From Blastomyces gilchristii SLH14081 (taxonomy: Eukaryota > Ascomycota > Eurotiomycetes > Onygenales > Ajellomycetaceae), in the NCBI RefSeq assembly GCF_000003855.2, contig NW_003101682.1:2878386-2942385 (forward strand): a stretch of DNA of 64,000 nt. Direction: 5' to 3'. The position numbers and the translations under genes were made by a program. A model generated the notes under the pieces. It was not told where the DNA came from and searched no databases. It saw only the letters and a list, made by a program, of their open reading frames with translations. Within the stretch, counting starts at the first letter, position 1. Each line of letters begins with the position of its first letter. Positions 36,082 through 47,469 of this stretch are shown piece by piece.

Positions 36082-36901
36082 AGGAAAATGGTGGTGTTCT
36101 ATTTCAATATTTCACTCATCTGTTTAGAAACTGAAGTATATAAGTTCACATATCTCTTTTCTTTTCTCCACCTGGTGCATTCTTGACATGTCCTTTTCCT
36201 ATGTTAATCTGTTCCCTTTCCCTTTCATTCTCCTTTGGTCTGTACTTTATTTATTATATTTCAGATGGATCAAGTGTCTAGGTGTTCACGCGTTGCACTC
36301 TTATATGTTTTTCTATTCTATCATTGGCATACCCTCTACTTCCCTGCCTGACTGCAACCCGACAGCCCAGACATCGTCTCCGCTTTGAAATCTCCACACC
36401 CTGATTTATAATTTTGTAACTTTATTTCTTCTCTTGTATACCAAAGCTCCACCTTTATCCGCTCATTTGCTTATAAACAGGGCATGAATGAGGTATGTCA
36501 AATGTTGAAAAAGAAAACGAGGAAAGCTGAAGATCAAAATAGAAAGAATAAAAAATTATCAATAATTGAATCAAAAAAAAATATTATACACTATGATTTC
36601 GAGTAGTAGGTTCTCAAGACATTTTCCCAAGTGAGAGTTGCGCCATGCTGGAGTGCATCTCTGGAATTATTGGTGCTGTTGTTCTATCAGGCCCAATAAT
36701 GCCACCGGTCAACGAAATATGGTAGCGAAGATTAATTGGATGGACATAGGGGGCAGTATGAGTTGATTTTAGATTGAGTCAGGGTATCTGGAAACGTATA
36801 AATATGATACGGAAGACCTTAAGCACATGTACTACAATGGTAAATAGAGTACCAGAGATCAATGGTTTGGCGGAAACTTCCAGTGATGGCAGACAAGGGG
36901 A
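36082..36901. other. Convergent spacer; no gene seen
   Basis: 820 bp of AT- and pyrimidine-rich 3' flank shared by the m-AAA protease gene (plus) and the DUF1295 gene (minus). Nothing else recognised. Confidence 0.6.
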
Positions 36902-38112
36902 TCACTTCGCCTTCTTCTTAGTTGGTTTCGATTTCGATGGCTGTGGTTTCTCTGGTTCATTGGGGACCTCCGCCGTAGCATGGTCTTCCGGCATTCCCCC
37001 CCGCGGCTCGACATCTAATCGTGGAATGAACTTCCTCACACGCAGTTGATATTGCCTATAATCCGGGTATTTCGACGCGGTAATCTTTTCCGTAAGATAC
37101 GTGCTTCCCTGGAAGAGGGCGACATAGCACAGAGCTCCAATACCCGACCAATTGTACACTTGGTCAGTTTTGACACACGACCACTGGTAAAATGCTAGCC
37201 AAATGCCCTGTTCAGCGGTGAAATTCGGGTGTCGACACCAGGCCCAGAGGCCCGAAACCACAAAGCCACGGCTCAGGTCATTGCTTGTGTAAATCCCCTT
37301 ATATTGCGGTGGGACGCGAGCGATTTCATTGTACTCCTTCTTGGCTTTCTGAAACCGCCATTGTTGTTGATCTGCGAGTGCCTCGATGAAGATGAAGAGG
37401 AGGATAACCCGGGAGAAGACAGAGTCGGAGACGCCGCGTCCGGACCCTTCGGGGGTACTGCTGAGTAGGACGAACAGGTACGTCGGAGCGGTGATGAGGG
37501 CTAATAAAACCGGTTGCACGAGAGATATGAAAGTAAGGTTGAATAAGAAAAACAGAAAAGGGTTGTTTATTTTGTTCCGCAATATTGCCCATCGGTAGTC
37601 TTCTGAACCGACGCTGTAGCCGCCTTTTCTCCAGTAGTTAAAAGTAAGTCGAACCTGTGAGGGGAGATCATGAGTTAATGGTTTGATTCAGCTACATCTT
37701 CCTGCTGCATCGCGGAGTGTCAATATAGTGAGCGCAGGAGGTAGAATCTTACACCCCAAATGATGGTGATTCCACAAATCGTGTCAATTATCCCAGTTGG
37801 CAGTCCATTCAAACGAGACCATACGGAGTAATGAGCATTGTAAACGATGGGAAGGATGCTCCAGCAACGGTCAACTTGAGAATAATTCCTGGTCACTTCG
37901 GATATTATTAGGAATACTGGTGCAAGAAACAGCGCGAAAGCGATGGCTGTGATGAAAGGGTTTGTAGTGATGTAGACATGTTTAAGCGCTTGGATATCGG
38001 TCCCGCTGTCGATCAACTTCGTCGGAAGCGATGTGAGTTGCGACAAGTACGGTAGGACTGTGAGACGAAAATCCGCACAGGCTTCGAGCGTATGCACAGT
38101 TGGCAAAGCCAT
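36902..38112 (-). CDS. DUF1295 multi-pass membrane protein (steroid oxidoreductase-like fold)
   Basis: Two exons on minus (38112-37753, 37654-36902) give 370 residues. Hydrophobic segments include ITAIAFALFLAPVFLIISEV, IIDTICGITIIWG, FLFFLFNLTFISLVQPVLL, SRVILLFIFIEALAD and a pair near the C-terminus. Motifs typical of the family (PF06966) are RCWSILPI, GGYSVGSEDYRW and the GFVVSGLWAWCRHPNFTAEQ block, whose RHPN-type sequence is shared with ER steroid reductases and isoprenylcysteine methyltransferases. The tail is Lys/Pro-rich and ends KPTKKKAK, an ER-retention-like end. Function in fungi is not established; a lipid-modifying ER enzyme is a reasonable guess. Without the intron the first exon would run into VRFYLLRSLY and stop. 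Confidence 0.88.
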
Positions 38113-38481
38113 ATTAGACCGCTGACTGAATTGATGGGATAATTCGCGGAATGGGCAGGTTTCGTGACACCTGGCGCGACCCTTTTCGGTGGCGGCGGAC
38201 GGAGGTTGAGTTTGGGCAACGTTGGTCCGTGCGTGACCCGAGTTATTTAGCTCAATTGATTGGGTCGGAAAATAAGCTTAACGCGTCGGGGCACCTTCCG
38301 AGATTTGACGACATGATAAGAGCCTCGTGCAGACACACACTTCGGCACCCAGCTGTAACCTGCGAACAATTGGTATTTGTGTGGTCTCCTTTTGGTGATT
38401 GCGATCAAAATGACCATCAGGTACGATCGAAGCACATGACAGAGTCATAATCTTCAAATTCCTATTGTCCTTCCCTTGCAA
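38113..38481. promoter_or_regulatory. 369-bp divergent promoter, DUF1295 gene and TOP3
   Basis: Start codons of the two genes face away from each other over 369 bp. No specific site is identified. Shared regulation is possible but there is no functional link I can name. Confidence 0.45.
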
Positions 38482-40715
38482 ATGGCCCGCAAAGTTTTAT
38501 GTGTCGCGGAGAAACCTGCAATTGCTAGAGCGGTGGCACAGCACCTCTCTGGAGGTTCAAGCCGTGCGGTAAGATCAAGGTCTAGGCGATTTCTCTTCAA
38601 AATATAAAAATAATTAATCCCAGCCCGATATTGTAGGTATCGATTCGGGGTAATGTGTATGTGAAAAACTACGAGTTTGACTTCACATTCGCTCCGCCAT
38701 GGGGCCAGTGTTCGGTGACGATGACAAGTGTCATTGGTCATTTGACGAGTTTGGACTTTGACTCGCAGTACAGAAGCTGGAATTCATGTCCGCCTGGCCG
38801 GTTGTTTGATGCACCTGTCACAGATTCCGTTGCGAAAGTTAGTCTCTACATTCCACATAGAATTACGAACGGGAGTTAACTTGCTCCCAGGACAAACTGA
38901 GCATCGCTGAAAATATTCGAACGTTGGCCAGACAGTCTAAGGCTCTATTTATTTGGACAGATTGTGATCGTGAAGGAGAGCACATTGGGACAGAAGTACG
39001 GTATCAGGCGAGAAAAGCAAATCCGCGAATTGAAGTAAAACGAGCGAGGTTTAGCAATACCGAACGAGCGTCAGTTAGCCTACAGAGACCACTATGTCTA
39101 AACTCTAGTACTAAAACCTTCTAGTCATATATTACAGGCTGCCCAGAACCCGATAGAGCTAGATGATAGTCAAGCTAATGCAGTCGCTGCACGGATCGAG
39201 CTTGATTTGAGGATCGGAGCAGCTTTTACTAGGCTACAAACTCTCCAACTCAAATCATTGGGAGGTGCCCTAGAGGACCGAGTTATCAGCTACGGTATTT
39301 ATATCAATTTCCCAATGCTCAACTTACGCAGACAGTTTGACAGTTTCAGGGTCCTGCCAGTTCCCGACGTTGGGATTTGTGGTCGACAGATATTTTCGGG
39401 TGAAGAACTTCAAACCAGAAAAATTCTGGTCCATCAAAGTTTCACATGCCCGTGATGGGAAAACTGTCAACTTTTTATGGCGGAGAGTCCATCTTTTCGA
39501 TAGAGCTGCTGTTGTTGTTCTGTTTGAGCGGTGCTTGACTTCAAAAACCGCTAAGGTTACGAAAGTGAACAAGAAGCCAACACGCAAATGGCGTCCACTG
39601 CCTTTGACTACTGTGGATCTCCAAATGATGGGAAGTAGATATCTTCGAATGGACAGTCAGAAAGTCATGAAGGTTGGTCTTTCTCCACCATGCCGCAAAA
39701 CTCTGCTGATAGGATTTTAGATCGCGGAAGCTCTATACACAAAAGGGTTCATCAGTTATCCAAGAACAGAAACGGATCAGTTTGACAAAGGAATTGATCT
39801 GAAAAAGTTGGTCGAAAAGCAAATACCGAGTGAAAATTGGGGCCAGTATGCGCAGCGGTTTGTCACCTTTGTATATTGCTGTCCATGGATTAATTTTAGC
39901 ATATTGACAAATCATCTAGTCTCATGAACGGTGCTTTCATCCAGCCACGAGCTGGTCGTCATAACGACAAAGCTCACCCTCCCATTCACCCCGTCATATT
40001 CGCCGCACCATCAGCACTTAACGCGGATGAACGTGCTGTTTACGAATTCGTCACCCGACGTTTTCTCGCCTGCTGCTCTGAAGATGCAAAGGGCGAGTCT
40101 ACGGAAGTGGAAATAAAGTATGGCGATGAAATGTTCCACACAAACGGCCTCCTCGTCTTAGAAAGGAATTATTTGGATGTTTACATATACGATAAATGGG
40201 AAAGTAGTCAAGAAATCCCTCCTTTTACACTTGGCGAGGCGTTCGAACCCACCGAGGCTAAATTAACGGATGGCAAGACCGTTGCACCAGGTTATTTAAC
40301 AGAGCCCGAACTTATTGGACTGATGGATGCTAATGGGATCGGAACTGACGCTACCATGGCAGAGCATATTGCGAAGATAAAAGAGCGCGAATATGTAGCC
40401 ACTCGACCCCGTGGTAGCGGGGGAGGTAGCAATTCCGTGCAAGAGTTCATCCCCACCCATCTTGGTGTGGCTCTAGTTGAGGGCTATGATGATGTCGTGA
40501 ATGGTCTGCCCGACAGCCCCAGCTTAAGCAAGCCTTTTTTGCGAAAAGAAATGGAGGTGCGGATGCGAGAAATATGCGCCGGTACAAAGACAAAAACGGA
40601 GGTGGTGAATGAGAGCTTGCAGATGTATCGCGAGGTTTTCGTGCATACCCAGCAAAGAATTGATGTGCTCAAGGCTGCTTGTAGGAAATATATCTTTGAA
40701 GAGGGTAACAGGTGA
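38482..40715 (+). CDS. TOP3: DNA topoisomerase III (type IA)
   Basis: Seven exons (38482-38568, 38637-38837, 38891-39069, 39125-39294, 39350-39672, 39721-39857, 39920-40715) give 630 residues, close to yeast Top3 (656). The Toprim domain opens with VLCVAEKPAIARAVAQHLSG and holds the acidic metal site WTDCDREGEHIG. LRIGAAFTRLQT and SCQFPTLGFVVDRY follow, then the active-site tyrosine in GFISYPRTETDQF. HNDKAHPPIHP and LIGLMDANGIGTDATMAEHI are the later type IA landmarks. Top3 works with a RecQ helicase (Sgs1/BLM-type) and Rmi1 to dissolve double Holliday junctions. No C-terminal zinc fingers are present, as in yeast. Exon 4 must start at TCATATATT (39125), restoring ERAHILQAAQNP; the next AG would drop the conserved HIL. 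Confidence 0.95.
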
Positions 40716-41864
40716 CCATACTTGACTGCAGGGCTAGTTTTATTGTAGCGATACTCTGTCATAATACTTACGACAAACACTATTAAAATAGAAACATTAA
40801 AATTAGCGAACGTCTTTGGAGTTTTGCTTTGAGGTGTTGAAAGCTGCGACTTTGGCAGGATCTAAAAAGGTTTCCATATTTACATGTACGTGTACAACAT
40901 TGGTGGACATCATGATGGTATCAAGTAAACGCAGCCTAGATATATTATATTTCCAGGAGCCCGATCACCTCTAATTGCCTTCTCCCCGGGTTTTTCGAAT
41001 CTATCTCTGCATTCTGTTGTATCGCTCAAGTTCAGACTTCTCCCTGAAGGGTAATAACTGTTCTCACGTAGTTTTCTAAACTGATCTCTATCCGGCTCAT
41101 GCCACCGGTCGTCTTGCAACCTTTCTGAGCCACCACGGTATTTGCCCCTGCCTCTCTTAACTTGGCTTTCGGTGTATTTTAACCCCCCCGTGAATTCATT
41201 TCTCGGATGACTTGACGGAGATTTTGACGGTCTGTTCGTAAGTTTAAGGGCTCTAATCCGTATAAACCCTTGCAATTCCCATCCCAATTGCGTTTTTCTA
41301 TTTGCTCTACTCTTCTTCCTTTTCTTGTCGTTCCTTTTATTCTTGTTTCAACTTTCTTAGCATTTCTAAAGCTGGAGTTTCTCTAGACAAAGTATATGGT
41401 TTACAAACAATAGCAAACAATTCAAATACTCGAAGAAAAATACCTAAACTCCATAGCTCGAGTAGCTTTCAGGTTCCTGCCTCTCGATTGCCAGAAATTG
41501 TATCCTGGTGTCTTAACTATTTGATGCCGCACACGAGAAACGCGGGCAACTAGGGGGAAAACAAATCTGAAAGCATAGATACTTATACCACAATATTATC
41601 ATATGTATCAAGATACCGCCGTTTCGGAGGACTGGATCACAAGGGCCAGTAAGACACCTCATTTACAGCACCAAGTCACAAAACATTGCGTATTTTGGGG
41701 AGTTAGTAAAGGCAGGAGTGTGCTAGGCTGGAAAGGCTCGGCATGCAGTACCTTTAATAGAACGGTTCCCTGGCGAGGACACAAGACACAAATTTGAAAT
41801 AGGGAAATTTGGTAAATCCAAATAAAAAACAAAAAAAGAAAAAGAAAAGCTCCAGAGCGCAATT
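40716..41864. other. Spacer at the left edge of the accessory island
   Basis: 1.15 kb between TOP3 and the first coiled-coil gene. A minus-strand frame at 40910-41287 (Arg/Asp-rich, with RGRGKYRGGSERLQDDRWHE) stays open for 125 codons but has no ATG in a sensible place and no splice partner that I can support. It may be a decayed exon. Nothing else recognised. Confidence 0.45.
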
Positions 41865-44756
41865 TCACTTCCTAGCTGATTTTTTCTTTCCGCCCTTCTT
41901 ATCTTGTGAGAGTGTGCCCTCTGGTCCAACATATGCAGGATCCCAGCGGCTCATATTTTTGTCTGGTTGTCTTGAGGAGGCCTCTGAACTTGGGTGCTTG
42001 GACGGCAAAGTGGTTTGCTTCGCCAGGGGCTCGTTTAATTCCTTTGATTCTGCGCCTTTCAGTGGTGGAATAGCACCAAGAGCCACTTGAGATGGTCTTT
42101 TTTCGGCCCTTGGAATGACATCGGCTTTCTCGTACGCCGGATCCCAGCGACTTATATTTTTATCTTGCTGTTTCGGTACCGAGGTTTTTAGTCCAGGGAC
42201 TGAAGCCACGGTGTCCAGCGGCGGGGATGCTAGCGTTGCTAATATAGTAGAAGTCGTAGGCCTTGCTGGCTCCTTGCTAGTAGTTTCCTCAGTAGAGTAG
42301 CTCGCGTGCCTATGGCCAAAATCTCCCCGTGCTTGGATTGTAGATAATGTTGCCGATGGCTGGGGTTTATCGTCCTTGGGAATCGTGGATGTCTGGGCAG
42401 ATTCATTTTGTATGTCTTTGGTAAGTTCTTTTCGGTTTGATATTTGGGAAGACATGCTGGCTGTTGACATGGCTGCATCTTTTTGCGCTAGCTCACTCTC
42501 ATTATCAAAGGGGCTTGTTAAAGGCGCGATGATACCTAACTTTTCACGGAGTTTGAGAAGTTCTATGCCTTGTTGAGTGAGCAGGGCACGAGATGTTCGA
42601 TTTGACTGGTCGACTTCCTTGATTCGGGCCGTAATCCGATCCACATCATTTCGCGTAGTCAAGGCAATTGTATCTACCTCGTTAAGGGTTGACCGAAGCT
42701 TGTTCACTTTCGCTTCAATGCCGCTTTGTTGCCCATTTTTTAAAGTTTCTAGTGTCTGGGTCAACCGCTCTATGGAGGTATCGAACAAATTTACCTTTTC
42801 CTGGAGCTGCTTGATCTCGTTGTTCGGATCCCGCCTCCCGTTTTTCAGTGCTCTCACGTCATTAGCTAATCGCTGTAAAGTGTCTTCGCTGGATCTGAGC
42901 TTCCCTCGAACTTCGTCTGTTTGACTGTTTGATTCTAGGATGGCATTTTTCAATTTGTCCAAATCCCCGAACAGCGTTTTCGTGGCATTCTCATTTGACG
43001 CAACCTTTTTCTGGAGTAGCTCCCATTGATTATTCGGAGAATGTTTGATGTTCTTTAACGCCTCTAAGTCACCAGTCAATCGTTTGATAGTCGATTCATG
43101 GGATGTGAACTTCCCCTGAAGTTCGCCAGTCGACTCCTGAGTTTCACGTTTCAAGGTATCCAAATCTCTGGTTATCGAACTCGCCGTGCTTATGTACGAC
43201 TCAACCTTTGCGCCGAGGTCTATGGCCTGTGTATTAGGGAATTTAATTAGACCGCCACCCTCAGAGACATCATCACCTTGCATCCAGAGTTCCCACTCCC
43301 TATTCAATTTCTGGATGGCCTCTTCCGAAGAGGTCATTTTCGCTTGAAGCTCGCCTATTTGGTCAGTCAGAACAACAGTCGATATTTCCGTTTTTTCACT
43401 ATTTTTGGCTTGTCTTTTAAGCGTCTCGACATCTTGGATTAATAGGTTCGTTTTATTTTCTGACGAGGTGATTTTCTTTTGGAGCTCTAAGACCATTGTT
43501 TTTTCCGTCAGCGTTCGCTGTGTGACTTGATGATATTCCTTCTGTTTCTCTTTAAGTTGTGCAAATCCCATTGTTAAATCCTTCACCTCCTTTCCTTTGG
43601 TGTCAAGACTAGTTCGAAGGCCCTGAATCTCGCGCCGAAGATCTTGAAGCCAAGTGGTAAACTCGTTCCAGCGGCCCACAGCTTGTTGTATCTTCATATT
43701 TTGGGAGTTTAACGTGTCCGTCATTTCAGTTGACCTGATGAGCATCTGGTCAAAGTCGGCTTTTGGAGTGAATTTCAGGCTCAGGTCAGGCATTTGATCG
43801 ATCAAGGAAGCGAGCTCCGCGCCGGTAAGCTTCGAGTGTGGCGCTTCTAACAGGCGGTCCACCTGTACTTTGAGAGATTGTAAACTGGAATTAGAGGCTT
43901 TAACTTTGGCGGACAATTCCTCGAGATCTGGCCGCCGCGCCATTTTATTTTCCAAGTCACCCACTAGGTCGGTTAGAGATGCGAAACGAGCGCTAGTTAT
44001 TTCCGACTTTTGTTCCGTCTGCAACCGGTTCACCTGTTCCTGAACATGTTGTAGACTGGCGTTGAAAGTTTCTGAGATATTTGGAGTGGTATTTGTGGTG
44101 TTAATTTGGCTAGACATCATCAACTGAAAAAGTCGGGTTAATGCTTGTACGAATTCGGTGTCTGTCCCTTTAGATGCCTGCAGAGTTGTATCATGACTTG
44201 CTGAGATTCTAGAGTGCCTGCTGCGAGAGAGGAACCAGGTAACAAACGCAAATAAGAGAATGATGGCAGTGTACATATTTGGGTTGCGTAGGATTTCGTC
44301 CTCAAGTTGGAGGCTCCATCTAGATAGAACCCACTCAGGATTAGTTGGAACCTCGTATATATTGTCTGGCATTATCGTGTGACCGGCTCCGTGAGGGCTC
44401 GTAATTGTTGAGGTCAAAAATACAGTCACAGTTTGGGGAGGGCTTTGGGAATCTTGGAAAGCTCTCTGGGCATTGCTTTGTTGAAATGATTCCGGGATTG
44501 GCGTGTAGATAGTCGTACGGGTGTCGCGGCCTTTGGGATCAGTCTCAAGGGCGTAAGAGTCAGTGTCATTTTGATGTGGCGTACTTAAATAGTTGTACAG
44601 TCTTGCAGCATATTCCCCCGTTGCGGTCAGCTGGAGAGCGCCAACAAGGCGTTCTGAAAGAGGTCTATCTGGGTGTATATTCGTAAATGGTACTGGAAGA
44701 TAAAATCCAATACTGGTAAGAAGCGTGAAAACGCCGATTAGTAGGTACGGCTCCAT
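41865..44756 (-). CDS. Large coiled-coil membrane protein, family not recognised (member A)
   Basis: One uninterrupted frame of 963 residues. Residues 3-20 are hydrophobic (signal anchor), followed by PFTNIHPDRPLSERL at 23-37. A second hydrophobic helix lies at ~162-177 (YTAIILLFAFVTWFL) with basic residues after it. Residues ~200-740 are almost entirely heptad-patterned coiled coil. Inside it, a unit of the form LQxKxxSxExxIxRLxxDLxxLKN recurs at 545, 580, 615 and 650, exactly 35 residues apart, with diverged copies near 424 and 469. The last ~200 residues are Ser/Thr/Pro-rich and contain DKNISRWDPAY at 865-875 and DKNMSRWDPAY at 933-943, then a Lys-rich end. I know no function. The second coiled-coil gene at 48024-49998 has the same N-terminal motif at the same residue positions. 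A tethering or scaffold role is a guess from shape only. Confidence 0.85.
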   Translation of the reverse strand: MEPYLLIGVFTLLTSIGFYLPVPFTNIHPDRPLSERLVGALQLTATGEYAARLYNYLSTPHQNDTDSYALETDPKGRDTRTTIYTPIPESFQQSNAQRAFQDSQSPPQTVTVFLTSTITSPHGAGHTIMPDNIYEVPTNPEWVLSRWSLQLEDEILRNPNMYTAIILLFAFVTWFLSRSRHSRISASHDTTLQASKGTDTEFVQALTRLFQLMMSSQINTTNTTPNISETFNASLQHVQEQVNRLQTEQKSEITSARFASLTDLVGDLENKMARRPDLEELSAKVKASNSSLQSLKVQVDRLLEAPHSKLTGAELASLIDQMPDLSLKFTPKADFDQMLIRSTEMTDTLNSQNMKIQQAVGRWNEFTTWLQDLRREIQGLRTSLDTKGKEVKDLTMGFAQLKEKQKEYHQVTQRTLTEKTMVLELQKKITSSENKTNLLIQDVETLKRQAKNSEKTEISTVVLTDQIGELQAKMTSSEEAIQKLNREWELWMQGDDVSEGGGLIKFPNTQAIDLGAKVESYISTASSITRDLDTLKRETQESTGELQGKFTSHESTIKRLTGDLEALKNIKHSPNNQWELLQKKVASNENATKTLFGDLDKLKNAILESNSQTDEVRGKLRSSEDTLQRLANDVRALKNGRRDPNNEIKQLQEKVNLFDTSIERLTQTLETLKNGQQSGIEAKVNKLRSTLNEVDTIALTTRNDVDRITARIKEVDQSNRTSRALLTQQGIELLKLREKLGIIAPLTSPFDNESELAQKDAAMSTASMSSQISNRKELTKDIQNESAQTSTIPKDDKPQPSATLSTIQARGDFGHRHASYSTEETTSKEPARPTTSTILATLASPPLDTVASVPGLKTSVPKQQDKNISRWDPAYEKADVIPRAEKRPSQVALGAIPPLKGAESKELNEPLAKQTTLPSKHPSSEASSRQPDKNMSRWDPAYVGPEGTLSQDKKGGKKKSARK

Positions 44757-46682
44757 GGTTACGATAAGTCCCCGCGAGGGGCTGTCTGCGGCTCTGACCT
44801 AATGTAGATGAGGCTTCCGGAAGGACTCTATTCGGTTGAACGCTATGAAATCGAAGAAGAGTCCGATGCTCGGAGTAATGGTAAGTTGATATCGACGTAA
44901 TAGGAAAAGTAGGGTTCAAACTCATAAAGTTGTTATTGACGTTGGCCAGTGGAGGGGATACAGCTTTATGTCGGATATCTAGAGGTAGAAAAGAGCTAGG
45001 AAAGCGGAGAGTTGTAATGGAGTTAAATGCTGTTTGTGAAGGAATGAAGCATTTACTTCATCATGTAGCAGGTCCCCATGTAGCCGTAAAGAATTGATCT
45101 AAATAAAGAAGCAGCTTGTACCGATATAATAGCAAGCATAAAAACATGATAAATATAGATAGGGAAATCCCTGTCTTATATAAAGCACTGCTCCGCAAAC
45201 AAGCTGCATAAAGTAAACAGATGGGGCCCTCTTTCACTCAACCACTGGGGTGTTTTGCAAACAACAAAATTCTTTTGATTCAAATCATTGTGAAGTTCAA
45301 TCAGTGGGGCAAAAGAGCTCCAAGGACTGTTTACCCATTTGATCCTGCTGCACAGGTAGGCAATGTTCCTGGTATTTCTTAGTATTTCTCCTCTGAGAGT
45401 GAATAATATGCAGTTCTTTGTTTTGTGAATTTAGGGTATACCACTGAATGCCTTCATTGTGAAAGATTCAGTGATGATTGTAACTGTTTTTGACCTGTGG
45501 TGTTCCAGCTAGATATACCCTTTTTCTTCATAAACAAAGTGCCTGGTAAAAAGATCTTGAAAGCAGCTCTTGTCTCCTTGTATAAGCTGATAACAGATCC
45601 ATATATTTGGAGCTATTATAGGAGAAAACCATCCTCAAAGGCCTCGCAAACAAAGCTCTTTGAAAGCCCATGGAAGGCGGATAGATGTTCCGCAACACAG
45701 GGCATCATATTTTATCACAAGCACCAGATTCACCAAAAGACTAGCCATCAAATGGTTTTGCTTATGGAACAACGTTCGATGCACCTGGCTGATCCACCTG
45801 GCTGGCCAGGTGCAGCAGCACACACATCTTTCTGCTTTCAAGTTGAAAGAGGTGAGTCGGAAAAAAATGTGGGTTGAGTGAATGAAAATGCCTTAATTGA
45901 AGATTTGTTTTGCAGCAAGACAAATGCTTGGAGGTTGGATTAAGGTCAAAAAGCCTCTTTTGCACATTGTAAATCAATTTCCTATTCGAGTTAGACTTCA
46001 TTTTGCGGCTCGCTGAAATTTCCATAGAACTGATATTTTCTGCTGATGAAGTAGATATTTATACAAGAGTTTGGCAGACTCTGCTTCAATTTATACAAAA
46101 AATAAGTGATGAATACTTTAATTCATTTCCAATGAACATGCAGGGCTTAGTTATGCTTCACTCAATACTTGAATAGTTAACTACTAGTGAACTTCATAAC
46201 TAGGGAAGAACCAAACAATTATAAATCTGATTTTTCTTGGAATGGAGAAAAATGCAGCTGAATTCCCCCTGCCCCTTTTTGAAAGCATGAAATGGCACTC
46301 AAAAGAATGAGGAAACCCATCCCATTACTCCATTTTGATATCTCCAAGCCTGTCTCTCCGAAATCCAACATTGACGTTGACACTCACACCGAAAATTATT
46401 GACCTAGTTATTATGACTGTCTACGGCCAATTTCGTAACTTGGACATCCTCCTAGCAGTAGCTGACAAGGTGTGCTTGCAATCCGCCACAAAGAAGTAAT
46501 AATGATAATAATTGTGGCGCAATAGTTCCCGAGCTAACACAGATGTCTTTTGGGAGGTTACATCACCAAACGATTTATTCAATCTGTGCCTGGGTAACAA
46601 GTTATTTCATTCGGAGATTTCTATGACAAAGCACCCGAGAGAAGACGGTGCCCCGTGGCTCCACATCACGTACCTAGAAGGG
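44757..46682. other. AT-rich relic region inside the accessory island
   Basis: About 1.9 kb upstream of the first coiled-coil gene. The first ~250 bp is probably its promoter/leader. From ~45050 to ~46340 the DNA is AT-rich and CpG-poor with only short broken frames, for example one at 45497-45877 with no recognisable domain. A decayed repeat is likely but the class is not identifiable. Confidence 0.45.
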
Positions 46683-47469
46683 TGACATATATTAGCATGC
46701 AATCTTATGGACGCGGGAGCAGATCCCCTTGAGTTGGCTCCAAACCAGGCAAATGCACTTGAGTGTGCCATTATGGTGGGGGAGACCTCTATAGCTAGAT
46801 ATGCTGGGGCGTGGAATGAATGCGGCGATCAATCCATCTGCTCTGCAGGAATCACTCCTTTGAGCTGTGCGTGCCCGGAGCATGGACGCTCTTAAATTAC
46901 TCGTTGAATATGGCGTAGATATCAATGCACACGATGGGTCGGGATGGCCTCCAATGCAGCTGCTGATATCAAAAGGAGTCAATATCGAAGATATAAAATG
47001 GATGCTTGAGCATGGAGCCGATCCCAATGCTGAACTCCTTGCTGAGTGTGGAGCAGATTTGCGCGCTAAACACCAAATGGGATGGACAGCCCTGCATTTT
47101 GCCTCTTCAGCTGGAGAGAATGATATTGTGAACAGGCTAGCCCTCGGATTGAATATTAATGAGAGATGTCTCTGTGGAGGAACTCCACTTTGGGTTGCAA
47201 CCCGCAAGGGCCATGCATCTACGGTCCATCCCTTGCTCTCGCGTGGAGCCGACGCTGATATCTCTGGTGGTGGAGAACGAGGCGTGGATACTTGGACTCC
47301 ACTATTCGTGGCCAGCCGTAATGGTAATGAAGCGATTGTTGAGATCCCACTCGAACATGGCGTCGACGTCGATGCGGTGACACATGATGAATACACTGCT
47401 CTAGCTGAAGCGGTCTTACAGGGTCATGAGCGAGTTGCCTCGTTCTTGACGGCGTATGCAACAAGATAA
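46683..47469 (+). pseudogene. Truncated, frameshifted ankyrin-repeat gene
   Basis: Ankyrin repeats are clear from LACNLMDAGADPLELAP through ALKLLVEYGVDINAHDGSGW, WMLEHGADPNAELL, MGWTALHFASSAGENDIV, GGTPLWVATRKGHAS, TWTPLFVASRNGNEAIVE and YTALAEAVLQGHERVASFL to a stop at 47467-47469. The coding frame changes between about 46867 and 46895: upstream text runs into a stop just after GITPLSCAC, while the next repeat resumes in another frame at ARSMDALKLL. The left end begins inside a repeat just after a stop codon. Several repeats are shortened or lack the canonical GADVN turn. I see no convincing intron to repair it, so a 5'-truncated pseudogene is the best reading; a living gene with an unrecognised intron remains possible. 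Ankyrin proteins of this kind are often lineage-specific in fungi. Confidence 0.65.

Noticed and set aside
40910..41287. 125-codon Arg-rich minus-strand frame between TOP3 and member A
   Set aside because: No in-frame ATG at a sensible position, no supported splice sites, and no recognisable domain; kept only as a possible decayed exon in the spacer description.
43227..43276. Possible 50-nt intron inside coiled-coil member A (GTGATG...ACACAG with CTAAT-type branch sites)
   Set aside because: Its length is not a multiple of three and removing it breaks the frame of the otherwise continuous 963-residue protein.
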